This document shows positions 50,776 to 56,915 of a DNA stretch of 64,000 nucleotides, in pieces; position 1 is the first letter of the stretch; every line of letters begins with the position of its first letter. The DNA lies in contig JAURIU010000002.1 of the NCBI GenBank assembly GCA_030832605.1, positions 1 through 64,000 of the forward strand, written 5' to 3'. This DNA comes from Rhodoluna sp. (lineage in GTDB: Bacteria > Actinomycetota > Actinomycetes > Actinomycetales > Microbacteriaceae). The position numbers and the translations under genes are program-made. The notes under the pieces were generated by a model. It had not been told where the DNA came from. It was given only the letters and a program-made list of their open reading frames with translations, and made no database searches.

Positions 50776-51445
50776 CACCATCCGCGTAGGCGTTGTCAAC
50801 GCCGACGCAGACATCACCGCTGGTCGAAAGCTGGTTCTAGAGTCGACCGGCCGCATAACCCTCGTTCTCGACGAACAAAAACCCGAAGACCTACTCGATA
50901 AATTCGAAAACTATTTGATCGACGTTCTCTTGGTAGATCAGCGTTTGCGCGGAATGTCTGGAGTTGAACTTTGCGAAAGATTGACCAAGATCAAAATCGA
51001 GCAAGGAGTCGAGACTCGCCTTTTGGTGACCGCCGCGTTCGGGTCTCCGAGGCTGACCTTTGACGCACTTGTAGCCGGAGCGAATGCCGTTGTGACCCAA
51101 GACCAAGGACCTAAGGCGCTAATCGAGACTCTTGTCTCGTTGAATTCTCGCAAGCAACAGCAGAACTTTGAAGAGTTGAAAAAACTCGTGTCTAATTTAG
51201 ACATCGACGCGAAAGAAGACCCTGTGGTTCAAGTGCTGCTCGAGTCATTCGATGAATTCGAAAAGAAACTCTTTGCAGAGATCGTTTCGGGCAATTCGAT
51301 CGCCTCGGTCTCGGCAGCAAATGAAGTCGCCGGCTACCGAATCAGAAAAATCATGCAGCGCGCGATGGATCAACTCAAGTTAGCCACTCTGGAGCAACTT
51401 CAGTTGAGGTTGATTCAATCGGGAGAAGACCTTGGCAAAAACTAA
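50768..51445 (+). CDS. atypical response regulator
   Basis: A 225-residue protein with a receiver domain in residues 1-122. The acceptor Asp57 is kept in VLLVDQRLRGMSG and Thr88 in LLVTAA. The invariant Lys is replaced by Gln111 (VVTQDQGP), and the acidic pair after strand 1 is weakened (VVNADAD, with Asn11). The C-terminal part from about 150 is helical and could be a diverged LuxR-like helix-turn-helix (IASVSAANEVAGYRIRKIMQRA near 178-199, read in two parts). Start GTG inside the kinase gene; its end overlaps azlC by 14 bases. Confidence 0.72.
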   Translation: MNNTIRVGVVNADADITAGRKLVLESTGRITLVLDEQKPEDLLDKFENYLIDVLLVDQRLRGMSGVELCERLTKIKIEQGVETRLLVTAAFGSPRLTFDALVAGANAVVTQDQGPKALIETLVSLNSRKQQQNFEELKKLVSNLDIDAKEDPVVQVLLESFDEFEKKLFAEIVSGNSIASVSAANEVAGYRIRKIMQRAMDQLKLATLEQLQLRLIQSGEDLGKN

Positions 51446-52118
51446 CTCTCTGTTGGTGACATCAGTCTCGGTCGGTCTAGCCACGGGTCTTTATGGCATC
51501 TCTTTCGGCGCGCTGTCGGTTGCGGCGGGCTTGGATGTCTGGCAAACCTGTGTTCTGAGTCTCTTGATGTTCAGCGGCGGCTCCCAGTTCGCCTTCGTTG
51601 GAGTCATAGCCGGTGGCGGCGTGGCGGCAATACCAGCGGCCATAGCCAGCGCTTGGATGATGGGTGTTCGCAACGGTTTTTACGCTGTGGCAATGGCACC
51701 AATTTTGCAGTTGCGAAAGCTGCAACGCGTCGCAGGCGCACAACTCACCATTGATGAATCAACGGGTGTGGCGCTAAGCCAAGCCGACACGGCTAAACAG
51801 AAGTTTGGCTTTTGGGCAACCGGAATCTCGGTTTTTGTCTTCTGGAATCTGCTGACCCTGCTTGGCGCTTTGCTGGGCGAACTGATGTCAGACCCTGCGG
51901 TCTGGGGGCTCGATGCCGCTGCTGCAGCCGCGTTCGTCGCGCTCGTCTGGCCTCGGTTGACTGATTCACCGATTCGGGTGGTGGCGATCTTGGCCTTCGC
52001 CGTAGCTATCTTGAGTAGCCCTTATGTGCCGCAAGGCATTCCAGTGCTATTGGCCGGCTTGGTTGCTGTGGCTGTTTGGGCGGCCGTTGGTTTGCGAAAT
52101 CCGGAGAGTGAATGCTAA
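51432..52118 (+). CDS. azlC: AzlC family amino-acid exporter, large subunit
   Basis: A 228-residue membrane protein of the AzlC/BrnF family, which with AzlD exports branched-chain amino acids. GLYGISFGALSVAAGL, LMFSGGSQFAFVGV and GVRNGFYAVAMAP are family hallmarks, in about five spans. The start is TTG with GGGAG seven bases upstream, inside the end of the regulator gene, so the transporter appears to be the operon's output. Substrate is inferred from the family only. Confidence 0.88.
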   Translation: MAKTNSLLVTSVSVGLATGLYGISFGALSVAAGLDVWQTCVLSLLMFSGGSQFAFVGVIAGGGVAAIPAAIASAWMMGVRNGFYAVAMAPILQLRKLQRVAGAQLTIDESTGVALSQADTAKQKFGFWATGISVFVFWNLLTLLGALLGELMSDPAVWGLDAAAAAAFVALVWPRLTDSPIRVVAILAFAVAILSSPYVPQGIPVLLAGLVAVAVWAAVGLRNPESEC

Positions 52119-52423
52119 TGGAGCTCTGGATTGCGGTAGTTGTTGCCTCGCTGTCCGTCTACTCATGGAAAATACTCGGATCAACCCTGCCCGAGCGTGT
52201 TCTGAATCATCCGAAAGTTAGCCGGCTAGCAACGTTTTTGACAGTGGCACTAATGGCCGGTCTGGTTGGCGTTCAAGGGTTTGTCGATAATCGAGAAATC
52301 ACTCTGGATGCGCGGCTACCAGCGCTACTTATCGCTGTTGTTTTGGCAATCCTGCGCGTGCCGTTTATCTTGATTGTGATTGCCGCAGCTGCTACCGCCG
52401 CGGGAGTGCGCTTTTTCTTTTGA
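52112..52423 (+). CDS. azlD: AzlD family exporter, small subunit
   Basis: A 103-residue protein with four hydrophobic segments; IGSTLPER-like LGSTLPERVLNHP near residues 22-34 and LPALLIAVVLAILRVPFILIV are AzlD features. GGAG at 52103 is spaced 5 nt from ATG 52112, which overlaps the azlC stop; a second ATG at 52118 is also possible. One base separates its stop from the convergent def gene. Confidence 0.87.
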   Translation: MLMELWIAVVVASLSVYSWKILGSTLPERVLNHPKVSRLATFLTVALMAGLVGVQGFVDNREITLDARLPALLIAVVLAILRVPFILIVIAAAATAAGVRFFF

Positions 52424-52424
52424 T

Positions 52425-52991
52425 CTAGTCTTCTAGGTGATCTTTACCGGGAAGCCAGGTGAGTCCATCCTCGCCCCATCCGTTTTCGTTGATGATTTCT
52501 TTGGCATCAGAGAAGTGTGGTTCGGCAAGCCTGTCAACATATAAAGTGCCGTCGAGGTGGTCGTATTCGTGTTGAAAGATGCGAGCAAACCATCCGGATG
52601 CTTCAATCGACACGGGGTTCTGCTGCAAGTCAACGCCGGTCAGTCTGGCCCAATCGGCGCGTTTGAGTGGAAACCTTTCGCCAGGTACCGAAAGACAGCC
52701 TTCAAGTTCGGTATCCCAATCCGCTTGACCCGACTCAATCTCTCCGATTTCAAGCGACGGGTTGATCACAACGCCGCGCCGAGGGTTGCCCTCGTCGTCG
52801 TCATAGTCATATACGAACACTCGCAGGCCGATACCCACCTGGGTCGCCGCCAAGCCAACACCAGGCGCTTTATCCATGGTGTCGAACATGTCTTCAACCA
52901 GCGTTTTCAATTCGTTGTCAAAAACAACAACCTCGCGGGCACGATTGTGAAGAACTGGATTTCCAGTGATACAGATTGGTCGTATAGCCAT
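52425..52991 (-). CDS. def: peptide deformylase
   Basis: A 188-residue metalloenzyme that removes the formyl group from new N-termini. All three motifs are intact: GVGLAATQVG at 44-53, EGCLSVP at 97-103 (Cys99 ligand) and HEYDH at 141-145. It has a longer C-terminal tail than E. coli Def, as in actinobacterial enzymes. It is alone on the minus strand, divergent from the DMT transporter gene. Confidence 0.97.
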   Translation of the reverse strand: MAIRPICITGNPVLHNRAREVVVFDNELKTLVEDMFDTMDKAPGVGLAATQVGIGLRVFVYDYDDDEGNPRRGVVINPSLEIGEIESGQADWDTELEGCLSVPGERFPLKRADWARLTGVDLQQNPVSIEASGWFARIFQHEYDHLDGTLYVDRLAEPHFSDAKEIINENGWGEDGLTWLPGKDHLED

Positions 52992-53091
52992 TAGAGAAGT
53001 TTACCTATTTGGGGAAAGGCGCTTACCCCGGATTTGCTCCAGAAAAAGGTAGGCTTTGGCTGATGGGAAGGTTTATCAGGGTGGCAATCTC

Positions 53092-53970
53092 ATGCGTCTT
53101 TTAGCTATTTGTCTTTCGTTGGCCGCCGCCGTGGCGTTGGCGTTCGGGGCGCAATATCAGAACATGGCCGTCGCTGGGGGTCAGTCGAAGAACTCTGACG
53201 GCAAGCGAGTCGGTTTTCGAGCGCTAGCAAAGTTGATTAGCAACCCTCGCTGGCTCATCGGCATGGCTTTTCTGGCGACCGGGGCCGGGCTTCAAATAGC
53301 CGCCTTGTCGCTCGCCCCGCTAATCGTGGTTCAACCACTGGGCGCAATAGCGCTCGTGATCACGGCGCTGTTGAACTCGAGGTCGACCAAAACTGTCATC
53401 ACAAAAGCGACCTGGTTGGCAATCACACTTTGCACGGTTGGCATTGCAATCTTCGTGGCTGTCGCGGCAAATGTGGCTGGTGAGAAACCGAATCTAAACG
53501 ACGGCGACCTGGCTCAAATACTTTTGGTACTCGGTGTTGTTGTCGCTGTTTTCACTGTTGGCTTCTTCACCTTCGCCAAGCGTGCCAAAGCGATCACCTT
53601 CATTCTCGGGGCCGGTATTCTCTATGGCTTCGTGGCTTCGCTGATCAAGGCCGTCGTGCAGCGTATTTCGCAGCAAGATTTTTCACTTCTCACGCTTGTT
53701 TGCCTTGTGGTAATCGGGCTCGCTATCTTGCTGGGCGGCTGGTTCGTGCAAAACGCCTATGCCAGCGGCCCACCTGACCTTGTCATTGCTGGACTAACCG
53801 TTGTCGATCCTATGGTGGCCATCATGGTGGCCATCGTGATTTTGGGCGAGGCACAATCGGCGGATGCTCTGACTCTCGCCATTTTCATCGCCACCGCTCT
53901 CGTTGCCATCGTCGGCGTTTGGCTGCTGGCCAAGGTTCACCCAGAGCTCAGAGAGAAAGCGGCAGACTAA
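53092..53970 (+). CDS. DMT superfamily membrane protein (NIPA/EamA-like)
   Basis: A 292-residue protein with nine or ten spans. The first half has QIAALSLAPLIVVQPLGAIAL near 88-108 (read in two parts) and the second VVDPMVAIMVAIVILGE near 240-256, the inverted-repeat half motifs of the drug/metabolite transporter superfamily. I start at ATG 53092, where the first span begins at once; the frame is open further upstream to a TTG at 53056 with no better ribosome site. It is 2 bp from the glycosyltransferase gene, which suggests a shared role in envelope glycans or lipids, but the substrate is unknown. Confidence 0.8.
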   Translation: MRLLAICLSLAAAVALAFGAQYQNMAVAGGQSKNSDGKRVGFRALAKLISNPRWLIGMAFLATGAGLQIAALSLAPLIVVQPLGAIALVITALLNSRSTKTVITKATWLAITLCTVGIAIFVAVAANVAGEKPNLNDGDLAQILLVLGVVVAVFTVGFFTFAKRAKAITFILGAGILYGFVASLIKAVVQRISQQDFSLLTLVCLVVIGLAILLGGWFVQNAYASGPPDLVIAGLTVVDPMVAIMVAIVILGEAQSADALTLAIFIATALVAIVGVWLLAKVHPELREKAAD

Positions 53971-53972
53971 GC

Positions 53973-55448
53973 ATGCCGAGCCGTTATCCAGCTCCGAAGC
54001 CGTTAGTCGTGGTGATTGGTTGCGACACCTTTCCTCCAGACATTAACGGTGCCGCGAGATTCGCAGAACGCCTGGCCGCCGGACTACAGGGCCGAAATCA
54101 CGAGGTGCACGTGATAGCACCTTCGACAAACAAACGTTATGGCGTCTACCGCGAGGTGCACGCTGGAGTTCCAATCGTGGTGCACCGCCTGAAGTCATAC
54201 CCCGTGCCTCAACATAAGTTTTTACGTTACATTTCACCATTTGGGCTTCGCAGTCGCTTGGTGAAACTAATTAAGAACATCGCGCCCGACGTGATTCACA
54301 TTCAATCTCACCTGATGGTCGGTCGATTCCTCACCAGTGTTGCGCGACAACTCGACATTCGTCTGGTTGCGACCAACCACACCATGCCCGAGAATTTGGT
54401 TCGCTACTCGTTGTTGGTACCCAAGCTTTTCGAGCGTTTGGCCATGCGCTTAGCCTGGGCAGACACCGGCAACATCGTGAGCCGCGCATCCGTGGTCACG
54501 ACGCCCACGCGAAAAGCAGCAGAGATACTGAACCGAGCCACAGGAATCGACGGTATTTACGCCATCTCATGCGGAATCGATTCGCGCCCATTCGCTTCGG
54601 CGACCCCTGTTTCGAACCGGAAACCGAGAGCATTGTTTCTAGGGCGACTCGATTATGAGAAACACGTCCACATTCTCATCGAGGCCTTCTCAAAGTTGCC
54701 CTCCAGCTCAGATGCAGTTCTAGAAATCGTGGGCGATGGCTCAGAACGAGAAAGCCTCGAATCCTGGGCGCAGGAGTGCGGCATAGCAAACCGAGTGGTT
54801 TTTTCTGGTTCGATTCCAGACAGTGAACTTGCGGCGGCTTATGCTCGCGCATCCGTGTTTGTCATGCCATCGATTGCAGAGCTTCAGTCGATTGCAACCA
54901 TGGAGGCCATGGCCAGCGGACGACCTGTGCTAGCCGCAAACGCAGCAGCATTGCCGCACCTAGTTCATGATGGCGAAAATGGGTTTCTATTCGCACCAGA
55001 CAACGTCGAGCAGCTGACCGATCTTCTTGACCGAGTCTTTGCTATGAACGACGCTGAGTTGCAGACTCTCGGTGATAAGTCGCTTCACCTCATACAGTCT
55101 CATGACATCAATCGCACGCTCGACGCTTTCGAAAAGATTTACCAAAACCAGATGGCCGATCTAAGTGACACAGTCGACAACGAACCCGATTATCAACTGG
55201 CGACCAGCTCAATAGCCATAGTCAAAAGCAGTGCAAGTTCGGCCAGAGCTGCCGCGGCCACGGCTCGTGGCAACTTGACGAATCTCAGGTCAGGTGTCGT
55301 TGAACGACTAAACGGGGTCAGAGGTGAAACGTTAGAAAGATTTGATGACCTAAGGTTCGAGGTCACCCGGCACACCTCAAAGGCAACACGCAAGATTACG
55401 AAATCTATTGCACGTGCGTTGGATAGATTCCGCAACAGAGACGAGTAG
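53973..55448 (+). CDS. GT4-type glycosyltransferase with long basic tail
   Basis: A 491-residue GT-B glycosyltransferase. TFPPDINGAARFAERLAAGL near 14-33 is the acceptor-side signature, and the C-terminal nucleotide-sugar site includes FLGRLDYEKHVHILIEAF near 228-245 and ATMEAMASGRPVLAAN near 310-325 (Glu in the EX7E region). Residues from about 405 to the end are not part of the enzyme fold: Ser/Ala/Arg/Thr-rich and probably helical (SSARAAAATARGNLTNLRSG ...TSKATRKITKSIARALDRF). Relatives include mannosyl- and glucosyltransferases for glycolipids. No ribosome site is strong at ATG 53973. Confidence 0.85.
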   Translation: MPSRYPAPKPLVVVIGCDTFPPDINGAARFAERLAAGLQGRNHEVHVIAPSTNKRYGVYREVHAGVPIVVHRLKSYPVPQHKFLRYISPFGLRSRLVKLIKNIAPDVIHIQSHLMVGRFLTSVARQLDIRLVATNHTMPENLVRYSLLVPKLFERLAMRLAWADTGNIVSRASVVTTPTRKAAEILNRATGIDGIYAISCGIDSRPFASATPVSNRKPRALFLGRLDYEKHVHILIEAFSKLPSSSDAVLEIVGDGSERESLESWAQECGIANRVVFSGSIPDSELAAAYARASVFVMPSIAELQSIATMEAMASGRPVLAANAAALPHLVHDGENGFLFAPDNVEQLTDLLDRVFAMNDAELQTLGDKSLHLIQSHDINRTLDAFEKIYQNQMADLSDTVDNEPDYQLATSSIAIVKSSASSARAAAATARGNLTNLRSGVVERLNGVRGETLERFDDLRFEVTRHTSKATRKITKSIARALDRFRNRDE

Positions 55449-55464
55449 TCTTTATCTGGTGACG

Positions 55465-55538
55465 GGGGCGTTAGCTCAGCCGGTTAGAGCAGCGGACTCA
55501 TAATCCGTCGGTCGCGGGTTCAAGTCCCGCACGCCCCA
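55465..55538 (+). tRNA. tRNA with CAT anticodon (Ile2 or elongator Met)
   Basis: Complete cloverleaf: acceptor GGGGCGT with ACGCCCC, D stem GCTC/GAGC, anticodon stem GCGGA/TCCGT around CTCATAA (anticodon CAT), T arm GCGGGTTCAAGTCCCGC, A73, no encoded CCA. The acceptor and D loop are not those of initiator tRNA. Anticodon- and T-arm sequence resembles E. coli tRNA-Ile2, whose CAU is changed to lysidine-AU, but elongator tRNA-Met cannot be excluded. Confidence 0.93.
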
Positions 55539-55540
55539 CT

Positions 55541-55554
55541 TAGACGATCGTCTA
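55541..55554. promoter_or_regulatory. perfect 14-bp palindrome upstream of the oxidoreductase gene
   Basis: TAGACGATCGTCTA is exactly self-complementary. It begins 3 nt after the mature tRNA end and lies about 34 bp before the likely -10 box (TAATAC/TACCAT, 55588-55596) of the next gene. It has no T-run, so it is more likely an operator than a terminator. Confidence 0.5.
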
Positions 55555-55601
55555 CACCGCACGGCTGAATGCAGTCGAAACTTTGTGTAATACCATTACG
55601 C

Positions 55602-56675
55602 ATGACTTCAATTGCAGTGATCGGCGCTGGTTGGCGCGCACAATTCTTCATTCGACTGGCACAAATGATGCCCGAAAAGTTCGAAATTGTCGGAGTGGTA
55701 GCCCGAAAAGAAGATGTGAGAACGGCACTTAGCCTCGAGTTCGGCGTTCAGACCTTTTCTTCAGTCAGCCAATTGCTCAGCCACAAAAAACCCGACTTCG
55801 CGATTAGTAGCGTGTCATGGGACGCGAATCCTGGAATTGTTCAAGAACTAGTCAAGGCAGGCGTTCACGTGCTGTGCGAAACGCCACCGGCTCCAACGCT
55901 CGAGGCTCTTCAAGAACTATGGAAACAGGTTGGTTCGTCGGGGCTGGTTCAGGTTGCAGAACAGTACCTCTATCTGCCAGGCCACCGCGCTCGCTTGGCA
56001 ATAACCGAATCGGGCGAGATTGGCGAGATAGGCTCGGTTGAGATTTCTTCGACACACGGATATCACGCTGTATCGATAATGCGTGGTTTTCTGAAGCCCG
56101 GCTATGAGCCCACCACGATCACGACACGACAATTTGAGGCCCCCTTGGTCGACCCGCTCTCACGCGCGGGATGGAATCAAGATTTAAGTCCGAAGAACGC
56201 AAAAACCACAATTTCCCTGCTCGATTTTGCTTCTGGCAAATCTGGCCTCTATAACTTCGTAGACAATCAATGGCACAACCAACTGCGCCACCGTCGAATT
56301 GTCGTTCGCGGCAGCAGGGGAGAGCTAGTCGATGATGCAGTAATTCGATTGACCGATGGTCCGGCAATCACGAAATCCCGAATTGAAAGATATCAGCTCG
56401 GATATGACCTCAATTTGGATGGTTTTGACACCGAACATCTTTCGTTCGACGGCAAGGTTGTTTTCCAGAACCCGTTCACCGGACTGCGCCTTATGGATGA
56501 AGAGATCGCCATCGCCCAACTTATGTCTCAAATGGCTGATTGGCTCGAGGCTAAAGCCGAAGCACCATACCCTTTGGCCGAGGCCTGCCAGGACCATTTG
56601 ATATCCCTTGCAATCGATGAATCAATCTGCACCGGCAACAACGTGACCACCCAAAAGCAAGCTTGGGCAAGCTAG
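55602..56675 (+). CDS. Gfo/Idh/MocA family oxidoreductase
   Basis: A 357-residue NAD(P)-dependent oxidoreductase. The Rossmann motif AVIGAGWRAQFFIRL is at the N-terminus; the C-terminal alpha/beta domain has ISSTHGYHAVSIMRG near 150. The usual EKP motif is CETPPAPT (Glu kept, Lys replaced by Thr) near 92-99, so catalysis may differ. Sugars or inositols are typical substrates, and the pullulanase neighbour would fit. I start at ATG 55602 (TACCAT 5 nt upstream, leaderless pattern); an in-frame ATG at 55569 adds 11 atypical residues. The gene lies between an intact tRNA and a decayed copy of it. Confidence 0.8.
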   Translation: MTSIAVIGAGWRAQFFIRLAQMMPEKFEIVGVVARKEDVRTALSLEFGVQTFSSVSQLLSHKKPDFAISSVSWDANPGIVQELVKAGVHVLCETPPAPTLEALQELWKQVGSSGLVQVAEQYLYLPGHRARLAITESGEIGEIGSVEISSTHGYHAVSIMRGFLKPGYEPTTITTRQFEAPLVDPLSRAGWNQDLSPKNAKTTISLLDFASGKSGLYNFVDNQWHNQLRHRRIVVRGSRGELVDDAVIRLTDGPAITKSRIERYQLGYDLNLDGFDTEHLSFDGKVVFQNPFTGLRLMDEEIAIAQLMSQMADWLEAKAEAPYPLAEACQDHLISLAIDESICTGNNVTTQKQAWAS

Positions 56676-56726
56676 TTCTCCTCAACCAACTAGTAGTTCT
56701 GGCAGGCATGAACAATTGAACGGATA

Positions 56727-56800
56727 GGGGCTTTAGTTCAGCTGAATAGGGCAGGGGACCGATAATCCATCGGTTGCGGGTGCAAGTGCCACACCCCCAC
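56727..56800 (+). pseudogene. decayed copy of the tRNA-CAT gene
   Basis: This 74-base stretch aligns without gaps to the intact tRNA at 55465-55538 with 57 identical positions by my count. It can no longer be a normal tRNA: the anticodon loop is CCGATAA (position 33 is C instead of T; anticodon would be GAT), T55 of the T loop is G, pairs are lost in the acceptor (three), anticodon (one) and T (two) stems. It fills part of the 240-bp gap before the pullulanase gene. Confidence 0.85.
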
Positions 56801-56873
56801 CACTTTCTATTACGTTTTGATAACACCGCGCGCTGAAATCGCTTCCAATTCTTTCATTTCACGAGCCGCAACT

Positions 56874-56879
56874 TAGGCT
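56874..56879 (+). promoter_or_regulatory. probable -10 box of the pullulanase gene
   Basis: TAGGCT fits TAnnnT and would give a 5' leader of about 30 nt carrying GGAG before the ATG. TTTCAT at 56852-56857 is a weak -35 (16-base spacer). Confidence 0.35.
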
Positions 56880-56915
56880 AGAGACATCCATCTCAAGCAA
56901 TCGGAGAAATCAAAG

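Noticed and set aside
53056-53091. Twelve-residue N-terminal extension of the DMT protein from a TTG
   Set aside because: The extension is polar, has no ribosome site and would precede a membrane span that begins directly at ATG 53092.
55465-55538. Initiator tRNA-fMet for the CAT-anticodon tRNA
   Set aside because: The first acceptor pair is a normal G-C, whereas bacterial initiators have a mismatch there, and the anticodon stem lacks the three G-C pairs of initiators.
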